Shown piece by piece: positions 26,549 to 35,279 of a stretch of DNA of 64,000 nt (its first letter is position 1; every line of letters starts with the position of its first letter). The DNA comes from HyVt-443 sp964544655 (GTDB lineage: Bacteria > Pseudomonadota > Gammaproteobacteria > Chromatiales > Chromatiaceae), in contig CAZJCM010000006.1 in assembly GCA_964544655.1 (NCBI GenBank), forward strand, positions 23,780 to 87,779, given 5' to 3'. Both the position numbers and the translations under genes were made by a program. The notes beneath the pieces were generated by a model. It worked only from the letters and a program-made list of their open reading frames with translations. It was not told the DNA's origin and searched no databases.

Positions 26549-27385
26549 TTAATCATGGTGATGATGATGGGAATGGTGGTGATGGTGTCCGGATGGCGGA
26601 GAGAGGTCAAAGTCCCGTTCGAAGCGGGCGACATCTCCCGCCATTGCCTCCCGGACCCGCTGTTCCAGCAATTGGAAGATCTCATCCTCGAAGCCGAAAT
26701 ACCCTTCCAGGGCGAAGGCGGTCCGGGGATACTGATTGCGCAGCCGCTCCACCTGCTGGTGGATGCGCTCGATCAGGGTGCCGGTGAACAGGTAGTAGGG
26801 CAATACGATGATCTGCCCCATGCCCAGCCGGGTATGGCGCTGCACCACCCGCTCCAGCCGGGGGTGGGTGATGCCGGTGAAGGCGATCTCCACCAGTTCG
26901 TGATCTCCCTGTTCCTGCAGCCAGCGGGCCATCTTGGCCAGCTCGCCGTTGGCCTGGGCATCGGATGAGCCGCGGCCCAGCAGTATGACGCTGGTGCTGC
27001 GGGGGTCGGGCACCGCCAGGGTCTGCATGCCGTGGCATAGCCGGCGCATGAGGATCTGTAACAGGGGCGGCTCGGCCCCCAGATGGGCGGCGTAGAGGAA
27101 TTCGACCTCTGGATGGCGTTGCCGGGCCTGTTCGATATGTTCCGGAATCTCTATCTTGACGTGGCCGGCGGCATTGAGGATCAGCGGTGCCACTATTACC
27201 CTTTGGGCATTTGCAGCGGCCCGGTCCAATCCCGCATCCAGCAGCGGATCGGCGAACTCGATGAAGCAGAGCTCGATATGCCACTGTGGGCAGCGCTCAC
27301 GCAAGCGTGCGGTGAACTGCTCGATCTCCTCATTGCCCTTGTCGTTGCGGGAGCCGTGGCCCACCAGCAGGATGGTCTCGTTCAT
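26549..27385 (-). CDS. cbiX: Sirohydrochlorin cobaltochelatase CbiX, two-domain form with His-rich tail
   Basis: Inserts cobalt into sirohydrochlorin, the first step of the anaerobic route. The 278-residue protein is the long (CbiX-L) type with two similar domains. The active-site N-terminal pattern LLVGHGSRNDKGNEEI is in domain 1; the second domain starts about residue 140 (VILLGRGSSDAQAN). The C-terminus ends in 10 histidines within 11 residues, probably a metal-binding store for cobalt or nickel; similar His tails occur in other CbiX proteins. It follows cobM and precedes cobH with gaps under 10 bases. Confidence 0.94.
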   Translation of the reverse strand: MNETILLVGHGSRNDKGNEEIEQFTARLRERCPQWHIELCFIEFADPLLDAGLDRAAANAQRVIVAPLILNAAGHVKIEIPEHIEQARQRHPEVEFLYAAHLGAEPPLLQILMRRLCHGMQTLAVPDPRSTSVILLGRGSSDAQANGELAKMARWLQEQGDHELVEIAFTGITHPRLERVVQRHTRLGMGQIIVLPYYLFTGTLIERIHQQVERLRNQYPRTAFALEGYFGFEDEIFQLLEQRVREAMAGDVARFERDFDLSPPSGHHHHHSHHHHHD

Positions 27386-27391
27386 TGGCTG

Positions 27392-28183
27392 TTACTCCGT
27401 CGGTTTTGCGGCCCGGCGGAAGCGGTGGCTGAAGCCGGCATCGTAGAGGCGGGATTTTTTGATTTCGTCGGCGTGGCGGGCCCCCAGGGTGGGGCTGGCG
27501 ATGATCATCGCCTGACTGGTGATACGCGCTTCGCGGCACTGTTGGCGAATATCGGCCAGGGTGCCGCGGATAATGCGTTCCTCGCCGGGCCAGCTCGCCT
27601 TCTGCACCACCAGAATCGGGGCGTCGTCATGCCAGCCCGCCTCCCGCAGGGCCTGTTCCACCTTGTGCAGCAAGGTGATGGAGAGAAACAGGCAGAGGGT
27701 GCAGTGGTGCCGGGCCAGGGAGAGCAGATCCTCCCCCTCGGGCATGGGGGTGCGCCCCGCCACCCGGGTCAGGATCACGGTCTGGGTCACCTCCGGCAGG
27801 GTCAGGGTCTCCACTGCGGCAGCGGCCGAGGCCATGGCTGAAGAGACCCCGGGCACCACCTCCACTTCGATTGCGGCGGCGTCCAGCAGGCGCACCATCT
27901 CCACCAGGGCACCGTAGAGCCCGGGGTCGCCGGTCTGCAGCCGGATCACGGTTTCGTGGCGCCGGGCCCGTTCCACCAGCCAGGCGCCGATCTGCTCCAG
28001 GGTCATGCCTTTGGAATCGGCCACTTCGCACCCTTCCGGCGCCCACTCCAGGGCCGCTTTGGAGACCAGTGATCCGGCGAACAGAATGGCGTTGGCGCGG
28101 CCGATCAGGTCTCGCCCTTTGACGGTTATCAGATCGGGGTCGCCCGGGCCGGCGCCGACGAACCATACCTTGCCGATATTCAT
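27392..28183 (-). CDS. cobM: Precorrin-4 C11-methyltransferase
   Basis: Methylates C11 of precorrin-4 (CbiF on the cobalt-bound substrate). It has 263 residues; WFVGAGPGDPDLITVKGRD, LQTGDPGLYGALVEM and VEVVPGVSSAMASAAA are the three conserved SAM-methylase segments. The ATG at 28183 overlaps the cbiA stop (ATGA); a longer reading from 28531 runs antiphase through cbiA and is rejected. The position between cbiA and cbiX is consistent with one long operon. Confidence 0.95.
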   Translation of the reverse strand: MNIGKVWFVGAGPGDPDLITVKGRDLIGRANAILFAGSLVSKAALEWAPEGCEVADSKGMTLEQIGAWLVERARRHETVIRLQTGDPGLYGALVEMVRLLDAAAIEVEVVPGVSSAMASAAAAVETLTLPEVTQTVILTRVAGRTPMPEGEDLLSLARHHCTLCLFLSITLLHKVEQALREAGWHDDAPILVVQKASWPGEERIIRGTLADIRQQCREARITSQAMIIASPTLGARHADEIKKSRLYDAGFSHRFRRAAKPTE

Positions 28184-29487
28184 GACGCCAGGCCTCCATC
28201 GGGATGAAACAGGGTGGCGGCCGCGGCCGGGTTCGACGGCAGGTAAAAATGCAGGTAGGAAGCCTGCAGGCGACCGATGCGGTACAGGGGCTCGGGGCGC
28301 CCCCGTTTGCGCGCCGGCCGGGTATGGGTGAAGGGTTGCAGTTCGCTCTCCATGCTCGAATGGTGGAAGGTATGCCCGTGAAGGGTGCCCTCGGGCAGTT
28401 CCACGGCCTGCATGCCCAGATTGCTCAGGCGCTGCTGCATCTGGCCGTCGCCGGGCAGCAGACCGGTCAGTTCGGCGCGCCGGCCTGTCTTGTCGGTCAG
28501 GGAGCGTAACAGATAGAGCATGCCGCCGCACTCGGCCACTATGGGCCGGCCGGCGGCGTGATGGTCACGAATCGACTGCTGCATGGAGCGGTTGGCGGCG
28601 AGCGCCTCCAGATGGAGTTCCGGGTAGCCTCCGGGCAGATAGAGGCTGTCGCATGGGGGTAATGCTGGATCCTTCAGTGGCGAGAAATGGATCAGTCGTG
28701 CTCCCATCGCTTGCAGCAGATCCAGGTTGGCGCGGTAGACGAAGGAGAAGGCGGCATCCCGGGCCACGGCGATGCGGACCCCGGCCAGCCGTGGCTCGGG
28801 GGGCGGCAGATCGAGGGGTGCGGTAAAAGTGACCGGCTCAGGTGTGATTTCCAGTGTCGCCAGGGCACTGGCGGCCTGTTCCAGGCGCTGTTCCAGGTCC
28901 TCCAGTTCAGCCGCCTGTACCAGCCCCAGGTGGCGACTCGGCAGTTCCATGGCTGGATCCCGCGGCAAGGCACCATAGTTATGGATCCCAGGCGGCAGGC
29001 TTTCCGCCAGCATCTCAGCGTGGCCCGGACTGGCCACCCGGTTGGCGATGACCCCGGCGAAGGGGAGTTCCGGACGGTATTCTGCCAGGCCCAGGGCCAG
29101 GGCACCAAAGGTCTGGGCCATGGCGGTGGCATCGATCACCGCCAGTACCGGGATGCCGAACAGCAGCGCCAGGTCGGCGCTGGAAGGAGTGCCGTCGAAC
29201 AGTCCCATGACGCCTTCGATCAGAATCAGATCGGCCTCGCCCGCGGCCTGATACAGCAGTTGCCGGCAGTGGTCCTCGCCGCCCATCCAGAGGTCGAGTT
29301 GATAGACCGCCTGTCCGGACGCCTGCTCCAGGATCATCGGATCGAGGAAATCCGGGCCGGTCTTGAACAGCTGAACCCGCAGGCCGCGGTTGCGGTAGTG
29401 GCGGGCCAGGGCAGCGGTCACCGTGGTCTTGCCCTGGCCGGAGGCGGGGGCGCTGATCAGCAGGGCGGGGCAACGGTGAGCCGTCAT
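28180..29487 (-). CDS. cbiA: Cobyrinic acid a,c-diamide synthase
   Basis: Amidates the a and c side chains using glutamine and ATP. It is 435 residues. The N-terminal P-loop domain has SAPASGQGKTT, and DLILIEGVMGLFDG is a Mg/ATP-associated block; the C-terminal class I glutamine amidotransferase has LYLPGGYPELH and the nucleophile cysteine in AECGGMLYL. Also called CobB when acting on the cobalt-free substrate. It starts 4 bases inside the cobO stop (ATGA) and overlaps the cobM start by 4. Confidence 0.95.
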   Translation of the reverse strand: MTAHRCPALLISAPASGQGKTTVTAALARHYRNRGLRVQLFKTGPDFLDPMILEQASGQAVYQLDLWMGGEDHCRQLLYQAAGEADLILIEGVMGLFDGTPSSADLALLFGIPVLAVIDATAMAQTFGALALGLAEYRPELPFAGVIANRVASPGHAEMLAESLPPGIHNYGALPRDPAMELPSRHLGLVQAAELEDLEQRLEQAASALATLEITPEPVTFTAPLDLPPPEPRLAGVRIAVARDAAFSFVYRANLDLLQAMGARLIHFSPLKDPALPPCDSLYLPGGYPELHLEALAANRSMQQSIRDHHAAGRPIVAECGGMLYLLRSLTDKTGRRAELTGLLPGDGQMQQRLSNLGMQAVELPEGTLHGHTFHHSSMESELQPFTHTRPARKRGRPEPLYRIGRLQASYLHFYLPSNPAAAATLFHPDGGLAS

Positions 29488-30092
29488 AGCTCCATTCCTC
29501 GCTGGGCACGCACGCCCGATTTGTAGGCATGTTTGATATTGCGCATCTCGGTCACCGTGTCGGCGGCCTCGATCAGGGCCTGGGGGGCGCCGCGGCCGGT
29601 GATCACCAGATGCTGCATGGCCGGGCGCTTGCAGGCCGCTTCCAGTACCGGCTCCAGCGGCAGATAGCCGTGCTTGAGAACGATATTGAGTTCATCCAGG
29701 ATGACCAGCCCGTAGGCTGGATCCTGCAGGAAGGCGAGGGCCCGTTCCCAGGCGCGGGTAGTGGTGGCGATGTCGCGGCTGCGGTCCTGGGTGTCCCAGG
29801 TAAAGCCTTCACCCATGACGTGGAAGTCGATGCCGGGCTGGTCGCGAAAGAACAACTGCTCGCCCGTCGCCTCCCGGCCCTTGATGAACTGCACTACGCC
29901 CACGCGCATGCCGTTGCCCAGGGCGCGCGCGGCCAGGCCGAGGGCAGCGCTGCTCTTGCCCTTGCCGTTGCCGGTGTTGACCAACAGGATGCCTTGATCG
30001 CGGGTGGCTTGAGCCTTGGTGCGTTCGACCACCACCTGTTTGCGCCGCATGCGTTGACGGTGGCGCTGATCCGCTCCGGGCTGATCACTCAT
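29484..30092 (-). CDS. cobO: Cob(I)yrinic acid a,c-diamide adenosyltransferase
   Basis: Transfers the 5'-deoxyadenosyl group of ATP to the corrin cobalt, giving the form used by enzymes such as NrdJ. It is a 202-residue CobA/BtuR/CobO protein with the P-loop NTGNGKGKSSAALG and the cobalamin-side FIKGREATGEQ. The arginine- and glutamine-rich N-terminus is typical. It is the first real enzyme gene after the riboswitch and overlaps a 27-residue leader reading frame (30085-30168) by 8 bases, so its translation is probably coupled to that leader. Confidence 0.93.
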   Translation of the reverse strand: MSDQPGADQRHRQRMRRKQVVVERTKAQATRDQGILLVNTGNGKGKSSAALGLAARALGNGMRVGVVQFIKGREATGEQLFFRDQPGIDFHVMGEGFTWDTQDRSRDIATTTRAWERALAFLQDPAYGLVILDELNIVLKHGYLPLEPVLEAACKRPAMQHLVITGRGAPQALIEAADTVTEMRNIKHAYKSGVRAQRGMEL

Positions 30093-30168
30093 GCCGGCAG
30101 CCTGCCCGGCGGGCAGAAGAGTCGATTGTGTGTGACAAAGAGGCGGACGCCCAGCGTCTGATGATCAT
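30085..30168 (-). CDS. Short leader reading frame overlapping cobO
   Basis: An ATG at 30168 preceded by GGAGG (30181-30177) with 8-base spacing opens a 27-residue frame, MIIRRWASASLSHTIDSS and onward, ending within the cobO start (ATGAGTGA). cobO itself lacks a strong ribosome-binding sequence, so ribosomes may reach it by finishing this frame. I cannot tell whether the peptide matters or only its translation does. The riboswitch lies about 130 bases upstream of it. Confidence 0.5.
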   Translation of the reverse strand: MIIRRWASASLSHTIDSSARRAGCRHE

Positions 30169-30299
30169 TTTTCGTTCCTCCGCGCCCACCGCGCGGTGAT
30201 GGTTGTAGGTGGCATGCCTGGAACGCTGCAGCGGATATCCAGGCTGGCGCCTCGGCACCATGCCCGTCGTTTCCGTGCTTCATCCGGGATGATGCCGGG

Positions 30300-30485
30300 A
30301 TCTGGCTCAGGCCGGTCTCCGGGCTCATGGCGTGGAACGAATCCTGAACCGCGCCTTCCCGCGCCTTGCGCAGTGGCTCTATGCGGCCCTGTTAACCATT
30401 TACCGTTGCGGGGGCAGCGCCGGATTTGCACCGGCTTCCCGTTTCATCCCGCGGCTAATGCGCCGCGGGACACCTGAGGCAGGAC
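30300..30485 (-). promoter_or_regulatory. Cobalamin (adenosylcobalamin) riboswitch
   Basis: Read on the minus strand the leader contains the hallmark series: ACGGGAAGCCGGTGCAAATC with the following pairing partner CCGGCGCTGCCCCCGCAACG, GCCACTG (complement of 30371-30377), and the B12-box GAGCCCGGAGACCGGCC (about 30310-30326). The closing helix pairs CCTCAGG near 30475-30482 with CCTGAG near 30303-30309. These match the class I cobalamin riboswitch. It should lower expression of cobO and the following cob genes when adenosylcobalamin is abundant. The region between riboswitch and cobO (30169-30299) has short GC-rich hairpins that may be the expression platform. Confidence 0.92.
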
Positions 30486-30488
30486 GAA

Positions 30489-30518
30489 ACTGTACGGGGA
30501 GGGCGGCAAATGTGTCAA
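30489..30518 (-). promoter_or_regulatory. Probable promoter of the cobalamin operon
   Basis: On the minus strand TTGACA (30518-30513), an 18-base spacer and TACAGT (30494-30489) sit directly upstream of the riboswitch, which would therefore begin just after the transcription start. Confidence 0.55.
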
Positions 30519-30551
30519 GGTCAAGAACGGTATCCCGTGATCTCCAGGCGG

Positions 30552-30560
30552 TGTTATAAT
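30552..30560 (+). promoter_or_regulatory. Extended -10 promoter element for accA
   Basis: TGTTATAAT, an extended -10 element with perfect TATAAT, ends 31 bases before the accA start. No convincing -35 is visible. It faces away from the divergent cobalamin promoter in the same gap. Confidence 0.5.
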
Positions 30561-30591
30561 CGGCCCATCGAATCCATTATATTTCATCTCC

Positions 30592-31548
30592 ATGAACCTG
30601 AATTTCCTCGAATTTGAACAGCCTATTGCGGAACTTGAGGCAAAGATCGAAGAGCTTCGCCTGGTCGGCGACGACAATGAGATCAACATCCAGGACGAGA
30701 TCAACCGCCTGGAGAACAAGAGCCGCGCCCTTACCGAGTCCATTTTTGCCAATTTGAAACCATGGCAGATTGCACAGTTGGCGCGCCATCCCCAGCGTCC
30801 CTACATGCTGGATTACGTGAAGCGTGTGTTCGAGGATTTTCAACAGCTGCATGGTGACCGCGCCTTTGCCGACGATCACGCCATCGTCGGTGGCGTGGCC
30901 CGCCTGGAAGGGCGCCCGGTAATGCTCATCGGCCACCAGAAGGGGCGCGACACCAAGGAGAAGATATACCGCAATTTCGGTATGCCCCGACCCGAGGGCT
31001 ATCGCAAGGCGTTGCGCCTGATGGAGATGGCGCAGCGTTTCCGGATGCCGCTCCTCACCTTCATCGATACCCCGGGGGCCTATCCCGGCATTGGCGCCGA
31101 AGAGCGTGGGCAGAGCGAGGCGATCGCCCGCAATCTGCTGGTAATGTCGGGTCTCAAGGTGCCGGTGATCTGCACCGTGATGGGAGAGGGGGGGTCCGGT
31201 GGGGCCCTGGCCATCGGCGTTGGCGACCGGGTGATGATGATGCAATACAGCACCTATTCGGTGATCTCACCCGAGGGCTGCGCCTCGATTCTCTGGAAGA
31301 GTGCGGAGAAGGCGCCGCTGGCGGCCGAGGCGATGGGCATCACCTCCCACCGGCTGAAGGAGCTGGGTCTGATCGACACCATCATCCCCGAACCCCTGGG
31401 TGGCGCCCACCGTGATATCGACACCACTGCCCGCAATATCAAGCATCATCTGCTGGAGACGCTGGATCACCTGGAGGCGGTGCCGACGGACAAGTTGCTG
31501 GAGGAGCGTTACCAGCGGTTGATGTCTTACGGGGCCTTTTCCAGCTGA
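30592..31548 (+). CDS. accA: Acetyl-CoA carboxylase carboxyltransferase alpha subunit
   Basis: Half of the carboxyltransferase that makes malonyl-CoA for fatty acid synthesis. It is 318 residues, normal length. The N-terminal coiled region begins NFLEFEQPIAELEAKI; the crotonase-like core has DTPGAYPGIGAEERGQ and GEGGSGGALAIGVG, which form the CoA/biotin oxyanion site. The divergent cobalamin riboswitch lies upstream. tilS begins 8 bases after the stop, a common gammaproteobacterial neighbourhood, so the two are probably transcribed together. Confidence 0.97.
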   Translation: MNLNFLEFEQPIAELEAKIEELRLVGDDNEINIQDEINRLENKSRALTESIFANLKPWQIAQLARHPQRPYMLDYVKRVFEDFQQLHGDRAFADDHAIVGGVARLEGRPVMLIGHQKGRDTKEKIYRNFGMPRPEGYRKALRLMEMAQRFRMPLLTFIDTPGAYPGIGAEERGQSEAIARNLLVMSGLKVPVICTVMGEGGSGGALAIGVGDRVMMMQYSTYSVISPEGCASILWKSAEKAPLAAEAMGITSHRLKELGLIDTIIPEPLGGAHRDIDTTARNIKHHLLETLDHLEAVPTDKLLEERYQRLMSYGAFSS

Positions 31549-31555
31549 CCGGGGA

Positions 31556-32920
31556 ATGACCCTCACCCCTGAATTCATCCTCGAACAGCTGCGGCAACTG
31601 CCCGCGACCAGCCGTTATCGGATCGCCTACAGCGGTGGCCGTGACTCTCATGTGCTATTGCATCTGTTGGCCTCCCTTGGCGAGCGGTTGCCGGCCCCCA
31701 TCAGCGCGCTGCATATCGACCATGGACTGCAGGCCGGTTCCGCGGAGTGGCACCACCATTGTGAGCTGACCTGTGCTGAGCTTGGGGTTGACCTGCAGTT
31801 CAGTAAACTACACCTGCAGCCGCAGCCGGGAGAGAGCCTGGAGGCGCAGGCGCGTCAGGCCCGTTATGCCGCGCTTGGCGCAGGCATGACGACAGGGGAG
31901 ATACTGCTCACCGCCCATCACCAGGAAGATCAGGCAGAGACGGTGTTGCTGCAGTTACTGCGCGGTGCGGGTCCCAGCGGATTGTCGGCCATCCCCCGGC
32001 TGGCGCAGTTCCCCCCCGGTTATCATGCCCGCCCGCTGCTTGGAGTGCCCCGGCAGGAGATCGAAGAATACGCCTTACGTCACCGTTTGCGCTGGGTGGA
32101 AGACCCAAGCAACAGTGATACCCGCTTCGATCGCAACTTCCTGCGTCAGCAGGTGATGCCGTTGCTGCAGGGGCGTTGGCCTGCAATGGCCCGAACCTTT
32201 TCCCGAAGTGCGGCCCATTGTGCCGACGCCCAGGAAGTGATCGATGCGCTGGCTGCGGAGGACCTGCGTGCTATCGCCGATGACGGCGGGAGGCTTTCCG
32301 TCGGTGGCTTGCTGCAATTGCCACCCGCCAGGGCACGTGCCCTGTTGCGTAGCTGGATTAAGCAGGCTGGGATGCCGTTGCCGGATACGGTGCACCTGGA
32401 CCGTATCTTGCGTGAGGTGAGCGGAGCGGCGAAGGATCGCAATCCTCATGTGCATTGGCCGGGCGCCGAGGTGCGGCGTTATCGCAACCGGCTGTTTCTG
32501 ATGCCTCCGCTGCCGGCGGTGGATCCAGCCTGGCGGCGGCAGTGGGGCGATGAAACGATTTGTCAGCTACCCGCCGGGCTGGGCTGGCTGCATGCAGAGA
32601 CAGGGCAGGGAGGGATCGACCCGACGGCCTGGCGTGGGGAGACGGTTGAGGTCTCTTTTTGCGCTCGTGGCGGTCGCGTGCGGTTGCCTGGACGGGGACA
32701 TTCGCAACGGCTGAAACATTTCTTTCAGGAGCGCGGCGTTCCGCCCTGGCAGCGCGTGCGAACCCCTATGATCCATATCGGGGGTGAACTGGCGGCGGTG
32801 GGAGATCTGTGTGTCTGCGAACCATTTGCGGTGGCTGCCCATGACCAGGGGCTGCAGATCAGCTGGCACCGACCACTGCCGGCATCAGGTTTCGTGGCTG
32901 TGGGAAAATCCGCCTTTTAG
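31556..32920 (+). CDS. tilS: tRNA(Ile)-lysidine synthetase
   Basis: Modifies the wobble cytidine of the minor tRNA-Ile to lysidine so that AUA is read as isoleucine. It is 454 residues. The N-terminal PP-loop ATPase has YSGGRDSHVLLHLLA and the HHQEDQAET motif typical of TilS, and the C-terminal TilS domain holds the RLPGRGHSQRLKHFFQE block. The 3' end overlaps the convergent cNMP/rhodanese gene by 36 bases: both reading frames end in plausible family sequence, so the overlap looks real rather than an error. Confidence 0.95.
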   Translation: MTLTPEFILEQLRQLPATSRYRIAYSGGRDSHVLLHLLASLGERLPAPISALHIDHGLQAGSAEWHHHCELTCAELGVDLQFSKLHLQPQPGESLEAQARQARYAALGAGMTTGEILLTAHHQEDQAETVLLQLLRGAGPSGLSAIPRLAQFPPGYHARPLLGVPRQEIEEYALRHRLRWVEDPSNSDTRFDRNFLRQQVMPLLQGRWPAMARTFSRSAAHCADAQEVIDALAAEDLRAIADDGGRLSVGGLLQLPPARARALLRSWIKQAGMPLPDTVHLDRILREVSGAAKDRNPHVHWPGAEVRRYRNRLFLMPPLPAVDPAWRRQWGDETICQLPAGLGWLHAETGQGGIDPTAWRGETVEVSFCARGGRVRLPGRGHSQRLKHFFQERGVPPWQRVRTPMIHIGGELAAVGDLCVCEPFAVAAHDQGLQISWHRPLPASGFVAVGKSAF

Positions 32921-33934
32921 CACATAGGTATCGAAACCCAGTTGGCCAAGGAGGAATGCCGCGGCGGAACTGCGCTGCCCGGTATCGCAATAGAGGATAT
33001 ATTTCTTGTCCGGGTCCAGTTTGGGCGCATGGTTGCGAAAACGGTGCAGGGGGATGTTGATGGCTCCCGGCAGACTGGCCTTCTCGAATTCGCTCTCCAA
33101 TCGTACGTCAATCCAGATGGCGCCTTCCGAGAGCAGGTCAAAAGCGGTCTGGGCATCCGCCCAGTTGAGCAGTGGATCTTCCAACAGTTCGCTGAAATCC
33201 TGTTTGGCAAGACGCATCAGCTTGCCGTCGGTCAGCATGGTCACCGAGGCATTGCGTGGCGCATCGGAGATCAGGGCCTCTTCGCCGAAGCTGTCACAGG
33301 GTCCCAGCTCCGCCAGTCTGTTCTCACCACCGCTGACAGGCCGGTACACTTTGCACCGCCCTTTTTTTATCATATAGAAAAAGTCCCCCGGCGCCCCCAT
33401 CTGCACGATAAGGTCCCCCGCCTTGACGTCGATCTCCTGCATTCGGGAGAAGAGGGCCTGGATGTTTGCCGATGGCAGACGCAGGAATGCGGTGGTCTGC
33501 AGCATCGACATCATCCATTCGCTGTCCTCCGCGCTTGGCCCGGAGCTGGACTCATTGCCCAGTTCTGGTGGAAGGTCGGGGGCGAACTGGTTCCAGGCCA
33601 TCAGTTTTTCCAACAGCTTGCTGTCTACCCGGGCTATCGTTGCCGTGCTGGAGATCACCTCGGCGCGAAACTGGCGCGGTTTGAAGTTGGCGAGAGCATA
33701 TTGTGCCTCTTCGCTGTTGGCGCTGATGTCGGCTACATGGAGCTTGTCGGAGACCTCGCGGATGCTCCCGGCCATCAGAAATACCGAATCGTCATCCTGA
33801 TCGCCGATGTCGAACACCAACTCTCCCTGCTGCAACTGCTCGACCCGGGTCTGTCCGGCCAGATAGAGCAGGCTCTCTTCGTATAGTGTATTGAGCGGGA
33901 TCAGGGTTCTGAACTTATTGAGGTCGAGTTTCAT
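32885..33934 (-). CDS. Cyclic-nucleotide-binding domain protein fused to a rhodanese domain
   Basis: A 349-residue protein with two cAMP-binding-like segments and a C-terminal rhodanese. Residues about 15-110 are a degenerate cNMP domain; residues 150-245 form a clearer one, with the FGEEALISDAPRNASV phosphate-binding cassette. Residues 255-345 are a rhodanese domain with the active-site loop YCDTGQRSS, cysteine present, so sulfur or cyanide transfer is possible. No DNA-binding helix is visible, so it is not a CRP-type regulator. The ATG at 33934 (MKLDLNKF) is preferred over upstream readings. Ligand and partner are unknown. It is divergent from prfB. Confidence 0.83.
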   Translation of the reverse strand: MKLDLNKFRTLIPLNTLYEESLLYLAGQTRVEQLQQGELVFDIGDQDDDSVFLMAGSIREVSDKLHVADISANSEEAQYALANFKPRQFRAEVISSTATIARVDSKLLEKLMAWNQFAPDLPPELGNESSSGPSAEDSEWMMSMLQTTAFLRLPSANIQALFSRMQEIDVKAGDLIVQMGAPGDFFYMIKKGRCKVYRPVSGGENRLAELGPCDSFGEEALISDAPRNASVTMLTDGKLMRLAKQDFSELLEDPLLNWADAQTAFDLLSEGAIWIDVRLESEFEKASLPGAINIPLHRFRNHAPKLDPDKKYILYCDTGQRSSAAAFLLGQLGFDTYVLKGGFSHSHET

Positions 33935-34149
33935 TATTGGTGGGTGGTGTGGGGGATATAGGCGATCAGCGCGGGACTGTTCGGGCCAGGGCATCATTGA
34001 GGTATGCCGGTATGCTACCCTACGAAAATCGGCCTGTCGGAGCAAGCATTTGGTTAAATACGGGCGGGAATAAACTGAGAAACCGTTGGCAGTTTTCGTA
34101 CCGGGCCATTGTATTGTACTATTCGCGCTCCATTCCAGTGAGGTACATC

Positions 34150-35248
34150 ATGCAGGACATCAATCCGATCACCAATAAAATCATGGACTTGAAAGGGCGT
34201 AGCGAGTCCCTGAGGGGGTATCTTTGACTACGCTGCCAAGGCGGAGCGACTGACCGAGGTACAGCGGGAACTCGAAGAGCCGGATATCTGGAACGACCAG
34301 GAGAGGGCTCAGGCCCTTGGTCGTGAGCGGGCGTCACTGGAGGCCGTGGTAAATACGCTGGATCAACTGCATGATGGACTGAACGATGCAGAGGGCCTGC
34401 TGGAGATGGCGGTCGAAGAGGACGACGAAGAGACCGTGGCTGCGGTGCAGGAAGACCTGGAAAAATTCGAGCAACAGGTCGCCAAGCTGGAGTTTCAGCG
34501 CATGTTCTCCGGTGAGATGGACCACTGCAATGCCTTCATGGATATCCAGGCCGGCTCCGGCGGCACCGAGGCCCAGGACTGGGCGGAGATGCTGTTGCGC
34601 ATGTATCTGCGCTGGGGCGAGCAGCACGGCTTCAAGACGGAATTGATGGAGGTCTCTCCCGGGGAGGTGGCGGGTATCAAGTCGGCGACCATACGCTTTG
34701 CCGGCGATTACGCCTTCGGCTGGCTGCGTACCGAGATCGGCGTGCACAGACTGGTGCGCAAATCGCCATTCGATTCCGGCAATCGTCGCCACACCTCGTT
34801 TGCAGCCGTCTTCGTATCACCGGAGATCGATGACTCGATTGAGATCGAGATCAATCCGGCAGACCTGCGGATCGATGTCTATCGCGCCAGTGGCGCCGGC
34901 GGTCAGCACGTCAACCGTACCGAATCAGCGGTTCGTATCACCCACATGCCCACCGGCGTGGTGGTGCAGTGCCAGAACGATCGCTCCCAGCACAAGAACA
35001 AGGATCAGGCGATGAAACAGCTGAAGGCGAAACTGTATGAGCTGGAAATACAAAAACGCAACGCCGACCAGCAGGCCCTGGAAGAGAGCAAATCCGATAT
35101 CGGCTGGGGCAGCCAGATTCGCTCTTATGTGCTCGACCAGTCCCGCATCAAGGATTTGCGCACCGGTGTGGAAACCGGCAACACCCAGGCGGTGCTGGAC
35201 GGGGCCCTCGACCAGTTCATCGAGGCCAGCCTGAAGAGTGGTCTTTGA
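34150..35248 (+). CDS. prfB: Peptide chain release factor 2, with programmed +1 frameshift
   Basis: RF2 reads UAA and UGA and hydrolyses the finished peptide; GGQ in GAGGQHVNRT is the catalytic tripeptide. The first 25 codons from ATG 34150 end at an in-frame UGA (34225-34227), after which the rest, in the +1 frame, encodes the remaining residues beginning DYAAKAERL. The shift uses the classic CTT TGA C site, with the internal Shine-Dalgarno AGGGGG just upstream. lysS follows 31 bases after the stop, the order seen in E. coli. The frameshift autoregulates RF2, since low RF2 favours it. Confidence 0.97.
34213..34228 (+). promoter_or_regulatory. Programmed +1 frameshift site of prfB
   Basis: AGGGGGTATCTTTGAC contains an internal Shine-Dalgarno-like AGGGGG, then CTT and UGA followed by C. 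The spacing and slippery CUU-UGA-C are the conserved RF2 arrangement. Confidence 0.95.
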
Positions 35249-35279
35249 CCCTATAAATGAGATTACACAGAGTAGAACT

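Noticed and set aside
27392..28531. Extended start for cobM at 28531
   Set aside because: The extra residues run through cbiA in another frame and have no methylase similarity; the ATG at 28183 overlaps the cbiA stop as expected.
30089..30328. A 79-codon minus-strand open frame across the riboswitch
   Set aside because: It runs through conserved riboswitch elements and has no ribosome-binding sequence; the 27-codon leader is the better candidate.
34150..34227. Apparent frameshift or pseudogene in prfB
   Set aside because: The site has the exact RF2 programmed +1 frameshift signature and the rest of the protein is intact.
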